Assembly: GCF_047263945.1 (NCBI RefSeq)
Contig: NZ_JBLAVB010000001.1
Span: forward strand, 868,001-932,000
Reading direction: 5' to 3'
Source: Rhodospirillum sp047263945
GTDB lineage: Bacteria > Pseudomonadota > Alphaproteobacteria > Rhodospirillales > Rhodospirillaceae
DNA length: 64,000 nt
The position numbers were made by a program, and so were the translations under genes. Below are positions 35,444 through 44,111 of this stretch, one piece after another; position 1 is the stretch's first letter, and each line of letters opens with the position of its first letter. The notes beneath the pieces were generated by a model that did not search any database, was not told the DNA's origin, and saw only the letters and a list, made by a program, of their open reading frames with translations.

Positions 35444-36035
35444 GTGCAAATGCCGTAAAAGGTCCAAACAGGGATAAGAAACATACACCCCATAGCATAA
35501 TTATTGACGGGACGGAACAATCGAAAAACACCCTTTTTCGGAGGGGATTCGCGCGACTGAAGGACACCTGTGATCCGAACCTGGACGGCTGCCTCTACTC
35601 CGCTTTCATTGCCCACACCATTCCTGATAGCCGTCAATTGGCAAGAAGAATATCAATCAATAGATGAATGCATAACACATAACACCTATACAGGGTTCCG
35701 TTTCGGCAAAGGGAACACAAACTTTATATGTATTTACAACAAACGCCTTTTGGACTACATTTACATCCTATTGCATCTATTGACACAACAAAACTCTCTT
35801 GCCGAACGGGAACCATGGCTCAGGCGTCGGGACGCCTGCTTCGCAGTTTCTGGGCCCTGCCCAGACCCGCAAAGGGTCGCGGACCCTTTGATCCCAATGG
35901 GAGTCCGGGGCCTCAGGCCCCGGTCTCGCCAAAGAAGGTGGGGGGCGGGGCAAAGCCCGGCGTTTTTCGGTTATTCAAGGAGACAGAGTATAATTAGAGT
36001 GAATTGGGGCCAGCTTGATTCGAGCTGATCCCGTT
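35444..36035. other. 592-base intergenic region with repeats
   Basis: From 35444 to about 35800 it is A/T-rich and probably holds the promoter of the MpaB-type operon. From 35848 it contains a family F repeat, a decayed family A segment (CCGGGGCCTCAGGCCCCGG, GGGCGGGGCAAAGCCC) and, at 35996-36043, the palindrome AGAGTGAATTGGGGCCAGCT..AGCTGATCCCGTTTTACTCT, which overlaps the stop of the downstream gene. No ORF is supported. Confidence 0.5.
35848..35905 (+). repeat. Intergenic repeat family F, copy 3
   Basis: TTCTGGGCCCTGCCCAGACC followed by CGCAAAGGGTCGCGGACCC and TTTGATCCCAATGGG repeats the element at 4806-4857 and 9571-9621. A decayed family A copy follows directly. Confidence 0.65.
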
Positions 36036-37880
36036 TTACTCTAGGGCCTGGTCCAGATCGGCAATCACATCCGTCGCAGTTTCCAGGCCTACCGAAAGAC
36101 GGATCACGTCATCTCCGGCCCCCGCCGCTGCCCGCTGCTCGTCGGTGAGCTGACGGTGGGTAGTGCTTGCCGGGTGGAGAATCAAACTGCGGGTGTCGCC
36201 GATATTGGCCAGATGGCTGATCAAATTGACCCGCTCAACCACCGCCTTGCCCGCCTCGTACCCTCCCTTCACGCCAAAGGTGAAGACCGACCCAGGCCCC
36301 TTGGGCAGGTACTTGTCGGCGAGCACTTTATAAGGACTGCTCTCCAATCCCGCATAACTGACCCAGGCCACTTGAGGGTGCTCCGCCAGGAAGGCCGCCA
36401 CGGTCCGGGCATTCTCCACATGCCGATCCATGCGCAGTGGCAGGGTCTCGATCCCCATCAGGGTCAGATAGGCATTCATGGGCGAGAGCGACGGACCGAA
36501 ATCGCGCAGGGCCACAGCCCGGGCTTTGGTGGTGAAAGCAAAATCGCCAAACGTCTCGTGGAAGGTCAGGCCATGGTAGGCGGGCTCAGGTTGGGAGAGG
36601 CTCGGGAACTTATCGCTGGCCGACCAGTCAAAACGTCCGCTCTCCACCACTGCTCCACCCAAGGCGTTGCCGTGCCCGGACAAGAACTTAGTAGTGGAAT
36701 GGACCACCAAATCCGCTCCATGGTCCAGAGGACGACAAAGGTAGGGCGTGGCCATGGTGTTGTCCACGATCAGCGGGATGCCCGCCCCATGGGCCACCTC
36801 GGCCACCCTTTCCACGTCCACGATCACCCCGCCCGGATTGGCCAAAAGTTCCAGGAAAATGGCTTTGGTCCGAGGTCCGATGGCCGCCTGGAAATTGGCC
36901 GGATCGCCGGGATCTACGAAGGTGCAATCCCAGCCCAACTTCTTGAAAGACTGACCGAATTGAGTCAGCGATCCCCCATACAGATTGCGCGAGGCAATAA
37001 AGTGATCGCCGGGCTCCATCAGAGTGAAGAAGGTCAAGAATTGCGCCGCATGACCGGACGCACAGCAGACCGCAGCCCTCCCCCCTTCCAGGCTGGCCAC
37101 CCGCTCCTCCAGGACACTGACCGTCGGATTGCTCAAGCGGGAATAGATATGGCCGAAGGTATGAAGGTTGAAGAGGTTCGCCGCATGATCCGAATCCTCG
37201 AAAACGTAGGAAGAGGTCTGGTAGATCGGCGTCGAGCGCGCGCCCGTCGCCGGATCCGGGGCCGCGCCCGCGTGGATAGCCAGGGTCTCGAAACCATACT
37301 CCCCTGGTCGGCGCCCCGCTCCCTCCCTGGCCGAACCCGGCGCTTCCCGGCCTGAAGCTTCCCGACCGGGGGCTTCCCGACCGGGGGCTTGATGTACCTT
37401 GCTTGTGATGATGCCCGTATTGACGCCCTGCCAGGACAGTTCTCCCCCCAGGCGCCCGAACTCGATCTTGGGGCAGCGGTCCATGATCACCGTCAGCCCA
37501 GCGGCTTCGCCCCGGGCGGCTGCGGTCTCGTTGATCACAGTCAACTGCATCCACAAGGCGCGGATGCCCTTCTCCTCCTTCAGCGCGATGGCCTCGTCCG
37601 TGATGGCCCCGGCAGCCTCGGAATTGCGGAAGATATCGACCATGTCGACGGGACCCGGCACCTCAGCCAGGGACGCGTAGACGATTTCTCCCAGGATCTC
37701 CTTGCCCGCCTGCCCCGGGTTGACGGGGATGACCCGATAACCCTTGTCTTGGAGGTATTTCATGACGAAATAGCTCGGACGGTTCCAGTTAGCCGAAGCG
37801 CCAACCATGGCAATGGTCTTGGTTTCTGCCAGGACGCGGCGGATCAGGCCGTCGGGATAGGACAGCGGCGAAGTGGACAT
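36036..37880 (-). CDS. Fusion of CoA-binding protein and O-acetylhomoserine sulfhydrylase
   Basis: A 614-residue two-part protein. Residues 10-160 are a Rossmann CoA-binding domain of the YccU type (TIAMVGASANWNRPSYFVMK, MDRCPKIEF). Residues 163-193 are a linker with five-residue repeats (APGRE, APGRE, ASGRE). Residues 196-614 are a PLP-dependent MetY-type O-acetylhomoserine aminocarboxypropyltransferase (FETLAIHAG, Lys398 in HSTTKFLSGHGN, GDTRSL.LHPASTTHRQL), making homocysteine from O-acetylhomoserine and sulfide. In related organisms the two are often separate neighbouring genes. GGAGGGG precedes the ATG at 37880. There is no frameshift and both halves look intact. The creatininase gene lies 75 bases upstream. 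Confidence 0.9.
   Translation of the reverse strand: MSTSPLSYPDGLIRRVLAETKTIAMVGASANWNRPSYFVMKYLQDKGYRVIPVNPGQAGKEILGEIVYASLAEVPGPVDMVDIFRNSEAAGAITDEAIALKEEKGIRALWMQLTVINETAAARGEAAGLTVIMDRCPKIEFGRLGGELSWQGVNTGIITSKVHQAPGREAPGREASGREAPGSAREGAGRRPGEYGFETLAIHAGAAPDPATGARSTPIYQTSSYVFEDSDHAANLFNLHTFGHIYSRLSNPTVSVLEERVASLEGGRAAVCCASGHAAQFLTFFTLMEPGDHFIASRNLYGGSLTQFGQSFKKLGWDCTFVDPGDPANFQAAIGPRTKAIFLELLANPGGVIVDVERVAEVAHGAGIPLIVDNTMATPYLCRPLDHGADLVVHSTTKFLSGHGNALGGAVVESGRFDWSASDKFPSLSQPEPAYHGLTFHETFGDFAFTTKARAVALRDFGPSLSPMNAYLTLMGIETLPLRMDRHVENARTVAAFLAEHPQVAWVSYAGLESSPYKVLADKYLPKGPGSVFTFGVKGGYEAGKAVVERVNLISHLANIGDTRSLILHPASTTHRQLTDEQRAAAGAGDDVIRLSVGLETATDVIADLDQALE
37302..37394 (-). repeat. In-frame 15-bp tandem repeats in the CoA-binding/MetY linker
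   Basis: Units of GGGGCTTCCCGACC-type sequence on the + strand encode A-P/S-G-R-E repeats at residues 165-179 of the fusion protein, followed by a diverged APGSAREGAG. Repeat expansion or slippage can explain how two adjacent frames were joined. Confidence 0.7.
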
Positions 37881-37955
37881 GGGAAACCCCTCCCTGGGCG
37901 TTTGCATTCTTATTGGTGGACTTTTATAAATCGTCGATGATTTCTGAGGCGCGCG

Positions 37956-38699
37956 TCACCCTGCCAAAAAATCGGCCTGTGTCTTCACCACGTAATCCCG
38001 GGCAAGGCGCAGGAATTCCGCACCAAGCTCCTTGGTCGCCAAAGCCGGGTTGGAGCCCATGCGTCCGTCCGGAAAGTTGGCCCGCAGGGAGCGCCAATCC
38101 GTGAAGCGTCCGTCTGGCGCCACGGGGGGATTCAGAGGCACGTCACGGATTTGATCCGGATAGGCATGCCACGTCACGGCCACTTCCGACGGTGTCGCAT
38201 GCCCCCCCTCGGCGTCCCCAAAGTAGCGCCGGGCAGCCTCGACCACCGGCGGAGAATTGAACCAATTGACCAGACCACATTGGATATCCGGCGCATTGGC
38301 GCCATGGGTCGCCCGCTGCTCCTCGTAGATCTCGTAGAAGGCCGATTGAATGGTGGGAATATTACCGCCATGGCCATTGATGAACAGGAACCGGCGGAAC
38401 CCATGGGCAGAGAGGGACACCACATGGTCCCGGATCATCGCAATCATGGTCGACGGCCGCAGGGTCATCGACCCGGCGAAGGCCATATGGTGATGGGCCA
38501 TGCCCACAGCCATGGTCGGAGCCACATAGACATTGAGCGCCGCGCCAACCTCCCAGGCCACCGTCTCTGCGGTGATGGCATCTGTCCCCACGAGGGCTGA
38601 GGGGCCATGTTGCTCCGTCGAGCCAATCGGCAGGATCACACCCCGGTGGGTGGTCAGGTATTCGGTTACTTCCGGCCAAGTGGCAAGTTGGAGTCGCAA
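37956..38699 (-). CDS. Creatininase family protein
   Basis: A 247-residue metal-dependent amidohydrolase of the creatininase family. Metal-binding motifs are LPIGSTEQHGPSALVGTD near the start, MAHHHMAFAGSMTL, FLFINGHGGN and GGHATPSEVAVTW. Members include creatininase, FAPy deformylase and MftE peptidase, so the substrate remains open. I place the start at TTG 38699, seven bases after GAGGAG; no ATG is suitable. It shares a direction with the CoA-binding/MetY fusion gene (75-base gap) and may be co-transcribed. Confidence 0.85.
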   Translation of the reverse strand: MRLQLATWPEVTEYLTTHRGVILPIGSTEQHGPSALVGTDAITAETVAWEVGAALNVYVAPTMAVGMAHHHMAFAGSMTLRPSTMIAMIRDHVVSLSAHGFRRFLFINGHGGNIPTIQSAFYEIYEEQRATHGANAPDIQCGLVNWFNSPPVVEAARRYFGDAEGGHATPSEVAVTWHAYPDQIRDVPLNPPVAPDGRFTDWRSLRANFPDGRMGSNPALATKELGAEFLRLARDYVVKTQADFLAG

Positions 38700-39034
38700 A
38701 GCCAATCTCCTCAAAAATCTTTATCGTATCGAGCGGAAAAATGGGGACCGCAGGAAACGCGGAGCGGACAACCTGTTTTCCGATGGGTGGCGAAGCATGC
38801 CTCCGGTCGCCCCGATGGTCAATGGACGGTCGCACATCGGTTTGGAAGTCTTCAACCCCTTTCCCAGCCTTCCGACCGAAGAGCGTGGCGTCAAATCGAG
38901 GATGCCTATATCCTTAAACTTTGAAGGCTCTCATGCGTCGAAGCAAGGCGCCAATCGGACACCCGCCCCGCCTGCCCAAGACAGGCGACCGGGCAAAAAA
39001 CCCATCCACAGCCCATCCGAGGAACGTCGCATTC
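38700..39034. other. 335-base divergent intergenic region
   Basis: The region contains a decayed family C-like segment (ATCGAGCGGAAAAATGGGG..GGTTTTCC-type near 38729-38785). The reading frame of the LuxO-like gene is open from 38921, but its first 38 codons lack homology. No sigma54-type GG-N10-GC promoter could be identified with confidence. Confidence 0.4.
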
Positions 39035-40438
39035 ATGCCCGATCAAACGCTCCCATCCATCCTGCTCGTCGAGGACACCCCTGTCCAAGCCAGGACATAT
39101 CTGGATTACCTTGATGGGGGTCCCTGGCGCGTCGACCATGTGGAAACGGGGGCTGAGGCCTGTATCAGACTGTCAGAGGATCCACCGGACCTGTTGCTGC
39201 TGGATATCCGCCTGCCAGACATGGACGGCATGGAAATCCTGCGTCGGGTGCGGGCGGAGGGGTTGTCCGTTGGGGTGGTGATGATCACCTCCAACGCCTC
39301 CATCACCTTGGCTGTGGCCTGTATGCAAACCGGCGCCAACGATTTTCTCGTCAAACCCTTCAGCTCCGACCGGCTGACCGTGACCCTACGCAATGTCTTG
39401 GACCACCAACATCTTTCCCGAGAAGTGCAAACCCTGCGGGAAAGCCTTGGGATCGCAGCCTTCCAGGGATTTGTCGGCGCGTCCGCGCCCATGCAACGGG
39501 TCTATCGTCTGATCGAGGCTTCGGCTTCGAGCTCGGCGACGGTCTTCATCACAGGGGAAAGCGGAACGGGCAAGGAACTGGCCGCAGAAGCCCTTCATAA
39601 GAATGGCTCCCGGAAATCCGGCCCCTTTGTGCCCTTGAACTGCGGAGCAATCCCCAAGGATCTCATGGAAAGCGAGATTTTCGGCCATGTGAAGGGAGCC
39701 TTCACAGGCGCCGTCACCGACCGGGAAGGCGCTGCGGCCATGGCCAACAAGGGCACCCTGTTCCTCGACGAAATCTGCGAAATGGACCCCAACCTGCAAA
39801 CCAAGCTGCTGCGCTTCTTACAAACAGGTACAGTGCAGAAGGTTGGCGGAGACAAGCCGCGCAAGGTAGATGTGCGCATCGTCTGCGCCACCAACCGGGA
39901 CCCGCTGGAGGAAGTGCGCGCCGGACGGTTCCGAGAGGATCTCTATTACCGCCTGCATGTCATCCCCGTAAAGCTGCCGCCCCTGCGCGAGCGCCAAGGG
40001 GATATCATCGAACTGGCCGACCATTTCCTATCAACCATCGCCCAGGAAGAGGGCAAGGCCTTCGCAGGCTTTTCTGCGGCCGCAGCCCAGGCCATCGCCG
40101 CCTATGACTGGCCCGGTAACGTCCGCCAGCTCATCAACGTCCTACGCAATGTGGTCGTGCTGAATGGGGGGCCAGAAGTCACTCTGGCCATGCTGCCTGC
40201 CGACATCGGCCAAGGCATGGCAGAGCTGACCCCCGGCAGCGTTCCGCTAATCAAGGCCCAGGGCAGTGGCCCTGCCACTCAGGAGAGCATCGAGCCCCTT
40301 TGGGTGGTTGAAAAGCGCTGTATCGAGCAGGCAATCGAGGCCTGTGATGGCAATATCCCCCGAGCCGCCGCCCTGCTGCGGGTCAGCCCCAGCACCATCT
40401 ATCGCAAAAAGCAGGCCTGGGACGAAGGGCGGCATTGA
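39035..40438 (+). CDS. LuxO-like sigma54-dependent response regulator
   Basis: A 467-residue NtrC-class regulator. The receiver domain (1-120) has phospho-acceptor Asp57 in LLLLDIRLPDMDG and Lys107 in FLVKPF. The AAA+ domain (145-385) has Walker A GESGTGKE at 174-181 and the sigma54-contact loop GAFTGA at 221-226, with LFLDEICEMD as Walker B. The C-terminal Fis-type helix-turn-helix is AAALLRVSPSTIYRKKQAW. Segments such as QTKLLRFLQTGTVQKVGG and NVLRNVVVLN resemble Vibrio LuxO. No kinase or LuxU-like gene lies next to it. GAGGAA precedes the ATG at 39035. Confidence 0.92.
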   Translation: MPDQTLPSILLVEDTPVQARTYLDYLDGGPWRVDHVETGAEACIRLSEDPPDLLLLDIRLPDMDGMEILRRVRAEGLSVGVVMITSNASITLAVACMQTGANDFLVKPFSSDRLTVTLRNVLDHQHLSREVQTLRESLGIAAFQGFVGASAPMQRVYRLIEASASSSATVFITGESGTGKELAAEALHKNGSRKSGPFVPLNCGAIPKDLMESEIFGHVKGAFTGAVTDREGAAAMANKGTLFLDEICEMDPNLQTKLLRFLQTGTVQKVGGDKPRKVDVRIVCATNRDPLEEVRAGRFREDLYYRLHVIPVKLPPLRERQGDIIELADHFLSTIAQEEGKAFAGFSAAAAQAIAAYDWPGNVRQLINVLRNVVVLNGGPEVTLAMLPADIGQGMAELTPGSVPLIKAQGSGPATQESIEPLWVVEKRCIEQAIEACDGNIPRAAALLRVSPSTIYRKKQAWDEGRH

Positions 40439-40474
40439 GGTTCGGTAACAGTCCCCACCCCTCGACGTGATGGC

Positions 40475-41023
40475 TTATTTTGAGCCGTCCGGTGAATAAA
40501 AGCGAACTGTGAAGCCTTTGGAGAAAACAGAATATTTATCCTTCGGAATGGGCAGAGGGCTTGCATTCTCAACCGCCTGTTCGGCACGGGCAACAAAGGC
40601 TTGGTAGGCGGTATTGTCCTTAAAGCGTGGCTCCATTTTCGCTTTGGCCGAAAGGACTGTCCCATCTGGTTTCACATGGACAAAAACCGCGACCCAAGCA
40701 GGCTCTCCATTCGCCATGATAACCGGCTTCAACTCATCCGGCCGAAAGGCTTCCGTTAGACGGTTCTGAATCGCCCTGCCCTCCCACTGCGTCAATTTTT
40801 CCTGCTTGTCTCCCTGCGTCGCCACAGTCTCGGTCTCGGGCCTCTCCGCAGCCCGAGCCTCTGCAATCAATCTATTCCCAGTCTTCATCACCTCTCGGAC
40901 GAGGTCCATGGTCGCAGGCGAAATCATCGGGGGCACGTCCGCGTTCTTTTCTTCCCGGACAGTGGTCTGGCATCCGCCCAAGCTGACGCAGAGAACGAAG
41001 TGCAATACTCCAACCAAGCGCAT
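40475..41023 (-). CDS. Lipoprotein with a TolA/TonB-like C-terminal domain
   Basis: A 182-residue lipoprotein: signal LVGVLHFVLCVSLGGCQ with lipobox Cys18. After a charged linker, residues about 80-182 repeat the pattern of the TolA C-terminal domain next door: both have a VPDG/KPDG turn (HVKPDGTVLSAKAKMEPRF here, RVAPDGRVLSAQAQLDSRS in TolA), TAYQAFVARAEQAV and SPLPIPKDKYSVFSKGF. It therefore looks like a paralogue of the TolA C-terminus attached to the membrane by lipid. It follows tolA by 17 bases, in the place where tolB is usual. Confidence 0.8.
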   Translation of the reverse strand: MRLVGVLHFVLCVSLGGCQTTVREEKNADVPPMISPATMDLVREVMKTGNRLIAEARAAERPETETVATQGDKQEKLTQWEGRAIQNRLTEAFRPDELKPVIMANGEPAWVAVFVHVKPDGTVLSAKAKMEPRFKDNTAYQAFVARAEQAVENASPLPIPKDKYSVFSKGFTVRFYSPDGSK

Positions 41024-41040
41024 GTCGCTTTAACACTCCG

Positions 41041-42036
41041 TTATCTAAATCCATCCAATCCATTGGAGTTATAATTCAGTATGAATCCATCGGCGAACAC
41101 GTCGAATTTCCCGCCGGGAATAGGCATCGGCGTACAGCGCATCGTCGACCGTTCCGCACTGGCCGCAAAGGCCCGATAGGTCGGATCCGCTGCGGAGCGG
41201 GAATCCAATTGGGCCTGCGCGGACAAGACACGCCCATCGGGTGCCACCCGAACGACCACGGGGACCCGCATACTGTCAATGCCGCCAACCTGATTGTAGG
41301 CCCAACACCGCTCGAAGTGATATCTGACGGCATCCATCTCGGTCATGGTCAATTTAGAAGAAATCCGCCCGCCGGTATTCGACGGTTTGGTCGGTGCGGG
41401 CTGGCTGGGAGCAGGCTTCGAATCCTCCTCCTTCTCCAAGTCATTCACCGCGTTCAGCAGGGCATCAAAGTCATCCTTTGGTTTGGGCTGCTCCTTGGGC
41501 GGCGCAGGCTTCTTGGCCTCAGCTTCCAGAACCTTCTGGGGGACCTTGGGCTTGGGCGGCGGCGGAGGGGGCTTGAACACCTCCTTCTTCGGTTCCGGTA
41601 TGGGCTCGGGTGCGGGTTCTGGCTCGGGAACAGGCTCAGGCTCCGGTGTCGGCTCGGGGACGGGTTCTGGCTCGGGGACGGGCTCAGGCTCTGGAACCGG
41701 CACAGGTTGGGGTTCCGGCGGCTCTGGAACCGGCACAGGTTCGGGCTCGGGCTCCGGGGGGGGCAGTGGCGCGACAGGTTCCGGTTTGGGAGCAGGCTTT
41801 GGCTCTGGCGCAGGCTCCGGCTTTGGAGTCGGCGGTGGCGGTGTTTCCACGGGCTTCACCTCCTTGGCCGGCGTATTGGCCAAGGAGGTGGTTTCGTCGC
41901 TGATCTCCACCAGCTCAACGATCTGCGTTGGATCGGTCACAACCACCGGATCCCGCGCCAGATGGGGCAGACCGACGATCAGCAACGCGACAATGATCGC
42001 GTGGAATACCAGGGATATGAGAAAAGCCCGTGTCAT
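41041..42036 (-). CDS. tolA: TolA envelope protein
   Basis: A 331-residue TolA, the inner-membrane protein linking TolQR to the outer membrane. It has one N-terminal span (FLISLVFHAIIVALLIVGL), then a long Pro/Glu region (about 60-160, EPEPVPEP repeats) in place of the usual Ala/Lys helix, a Lys/Pro stretch, and a C-terminal domain of about 100 residues (MDAVRYHFERCWAYNQVGG, VVRVAPDGRVLSAQ, MPIPGGKFDVF). The Pro/Glu stretch reads as TonB-like, but its place after tolR and the C-terminal domain identify it as TolA. Confidence 0.92.
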   Translation of the reverse strand: MTRAFLISLVFHAIIVALLIVGLPHLARDPVVVTDPTQIVELVEISDETTSLANTPAKEVKPVETPPPPTPKPEPAPEPKPAPKPEPVAPLPPPEPEPEPVPVPEPPEPQPVPVPEPEPVPEPEPVPEPTPEPEPVPEPEPAPEPIPEPKKEVFKPPPPPPKPKVPQKVLEAEAKKPAPPKEQPKPKDDFDALLNAVNDLEKEEDSKPAPSQPAPTKPSNTGGRISSKLTMTEMDAVRYHFERCWAYNQVGGIDSMRVPVVVRVAPDGRVLSAQAQLDSRSAADPTYRAFAASAERSTMRCTPMPIPGGKFDVFADGFILNYNSNGLDGFR

Positions 42037-42069
42037 TCGAAGAATGCGTCCTTCGCCCGAAATCGGCAG

Positions 42070-42528
42070 TTATTTCTTACTGGTACCCGCAGCCGGACCG
42101 CCGGGCAGGGTAACCAGGGCGACCTTGGTGTAGCCCGCAGTCTTCAGGATACTCATGACTTCCATAACCCGCCCATAGTTGATGGACGCGTCGCCACGCA
42201 CATAGATGCGGCTTTCGGCGTTCACGTCGGTCACTGCGGCGAGAGTCGCGGCCAAGGCCTCGACCGTGGTCTGATAGTCTTGGATGTAGACCGAGCCATC
42301 AGCGGCAACCGAAATGGTCAGGCTCATCTTATCCTGATCCAGCGCGGGCGCATTGGCCTGGGGCAAGTCGATTTTCACCCCCGTGGTCAAGAGGGGTGCA
42401 GTTACCATGAAGATGATCAGCAAAACCAGCATCACATCCACCATGGGTGTGACATTGATCTCGCTCATCTGATGGGATCGGCGGCGGCGGGATCCCCCGC
42501 CCCGGCGAGGCTGTATGGATGCACCCAT
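42070..42528 (-). CDS. tolR: TolR biopolymer transport protein
   Basis: A 152-residue TolR/ExbD protein with one N-terminal membrane span (VDVMLVLLIIFMVTAP) bearing the proton-path Asp in MVDVMLVLLI, preceded by RRRSHQMSEINVTP. The periplasmic domain follows. It starts 3 bases after tolQ and probably assembles with TolQ to power TolA. Confidence 0.95.
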   Translation of the reverse strand: MGASIQPRRGGGSRRRRSHQMSEINVTPMVDVMLVLLIIFMVTAPLLTTGVKIDLPQANAPALDQDKMSLTISVAADGSVYIQDYQTTVEALAATLAAVTDVNAESRIYVRGDASINYGRVMEVMSILKTAGYTKVALVTLPGGPAAGTSKK

Positions 42529-42531
42529 AAC

Positions 42532-43515
42532 CTACTCCCGCTCGTCCAATTGGCGCCCCAAAATGGCACCGAATTCACCGGAGAAGGCCTCCAGCCGCCC
42601 GGCATATCGGTCAATATCCGCAGAAAGCTTGTTGTAGGCGATCACCGCCGGTATGGCCGCGACCAAGCCCAATGCCGTCGCGAACAGGGCCTCGGCGATG
42701 CCCGGTGCCACGGTGGCCAGACTGGTGTCATTGGACATGCCAATGGCATGGAAGCTGTTCATGATCCCCCAGACCGTACCGAACAGCCCGACGAAGGGGG
42801 CCACGGACCCGGTGGATGCCAGAAAACCCATGCGCCGCTCCAGCATCTCCAATTCGCGGTTCAAGGTAATGGCCATGACCCGCTCGATGCGCTGGGCCAA
42901 TTGGGGCTGGGCCCCGACAACGCCGCGCCGTTGGGCGGTATGGCGCCATTCCCGCATACCGGCAACGAAGACCGCGCTCATGGGGTCCTTGGGGCGGGAG
43001 CCCATGCGGTCATACAGGTCTTCAAGCGACCCGCCGGACCAGAACTTTTCCTCAAACATTTCCGCCTTGCGGTTCAAACCCCGGATGCGGAAAATCTTTT
43101 CGAAGATGATGCTCCAGCACCAAACCGATGACAGGGTGAGCGCGATCATCACCCCTTTCACCACCAAATCCGCCTGCATGAACAGCGCCCAGGGGGACAG
43201 GGAGCTCGCCCCCTGGGCAGCGCTTCCCATCATGGGTGCACCGCCAGGAGCCATGGTGGACCCACCAACCGGAGGAGCAATACCGGGCAGATTTTGACCC
43301 TGCACCGGAGATACGGGTGCTGCATTGGGGGCTGGCGGTGCAGCCTGAACATCCAGCCCCGAGCCCAGGGCATGCCCCAACCGTCCGAGCAGGTGCCCAA
43401 GCTGGTCAAGGCCCCCTTGCCCCACCTGACCGGCCAGATGGCTCAGATGACCCAGGTCGGCCAAATGGGCCAAATTCGTTGCATTGGAAAGTACATCCAT
43501 GGAAAGGCTATCCAT
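42532..43515 (-). CDS. tolQ: TolQ proton channel subunit with N-terminal extension
   Basis: A 327-residue TolQ/ExbB protein. The core (about 108-327) has three membrane helices: ADLVVKGVMIALTLSSVWCW, FLASTGSVAPFVGLFGTVWG and AEALFATALGLVAAIPAVIA. A first segment of about 100 residues is not normal for TolQ: it is helical with repeated LxxLGHL pattern (HLADLGHLSHL, DQLGHLLGRLGHAL), then a Pro/Gly/Ala-rich linker. The usual start would fall near residue 96 (MGSAAQGASSLSPWALFMQ). Either the extension is real or the start is internal; codon use through it is unremarkable and no stop breaks it. Confidence 0.9.
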   Translation of the reverse strand: MDSLSMDVLSNATNLAHLADLGHLSHLAGQVGQGGLDQLGHLLGRLGHALGSGLDVQAAPPAPNAAPVSPVQGQNLPGIAPPVGGSTMAPGGAPMMGSAAQGASSLSPWALFMQADLVVKGVMIALTLSSVWCWSIIFEKIFRIRGLNRKAEMFEEKFWSGGSLEDLYDRMGSRPKDPMSAVFVAGMREWRHTAQRRGVVGAQPQLAQRIERVMAITLNRELEMLERRMGFLASTGSVAPFVGLFGTVWGIMNSFHAIGMSNDTSLATVAPGIAEALFATALGLVAAIPAVIAYNKLSADIDRYAGRLEAFSGEFGAILGRQLDERE

Positions 43516-43622
43516 TCTTCGCCCCGTCTTCCGTCATGGCTTCGGCGCTATGCCGAACGCGTTAAAAGCCCCTCGGCGCCGTACCGAATTCGATAAAATG
43601 AAGTGTACCCGAACGACCGTCC

Positions 43623-44111
43623 TTAGGGGACCGTTGCCGCCATTTTTTCCCTGACCCCCTTGGGAATCCGCGTCGCCCGTCCCTCTTTCAGGGACAGACA
43701 GGCAACCTTCACGGACAAGATCGCCAGGGCCTCCCCCTTCCGCGTGACGGTCTGCTTGAGATCCATGACGGCCCCACCCAACTGCTCCACGGTGCTTTTC
43801 ACCACCAGAACATCATCCAGGACCGCCGGTCGTTTGTAATCAATGGTAATCCGGGCCACAGCAAAAGCCACCCCCAGATCCTTGAGCATCTCTTGCTGGC
43901 TCAAATCCGCCAAACGGAGCATCTCAGTCCGAGCCCGCTCGGCAAACTTCAGGTATTCGGAATGGTAGACGATCCCCCCGGCATCCGTGTTTTCCCAATG
44001 GACACGCAAGGGAAACAAATGCACCCCATCGCGCCAAAGCCCACTGACCGGTTCAGGCATTGCCAATTCGGGGGGCAGCTCCACAGCGGGATCCTGATCC
44101 TGCGCGCTCAC
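43623..44111 (-). CDS. ybgC: YbgC-type acyl-CoA thioesterase
   Basis: A 162-residue hotdog-fold thioesterase of the YbgC group. The signature NTDAGGIVYHSEYLKFAERA contains the catalytic Asp, with FAVARITIDYKRPAVLDD following. It belongs to the tol operon in many proteobacteria and is thought to act on lipid-related acyl-CoAs or acyl-ACP. Its start overlaps the ruvB stop by four bases. Confidence 0.93.
   Translation of the reverse strand: MSAQDQDPAVELPPELAMPEPVSGLWRDGVHLFPLRVHWENTDAGGIVYHSEYLKFAERARTEMLRLADLSQQEMLKDLGVAFAVARITIDYKRPAVLDDVLVVKSTVEQLGGAVMDLKQTVTRKGEALAILSVKVACLSLKEGRATRIPKGVREKMAATVP

Noticed and set aside
37881..37955. SAM riboswitch before the MetY fusion
   Set aside because: The gap is only 75 bases and does not show the conserved pseudoknot elements of SAM-II; the gene probably shares a transcript with the creatininase gene.
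41209..43131. 640-codon + frame across the tol genes
   Set aside because: It lies opposite tolA, tolR and tolQ, which have clear family features; the Gly/Ser repeats mirror the Pro/Glu repeats of TolA.
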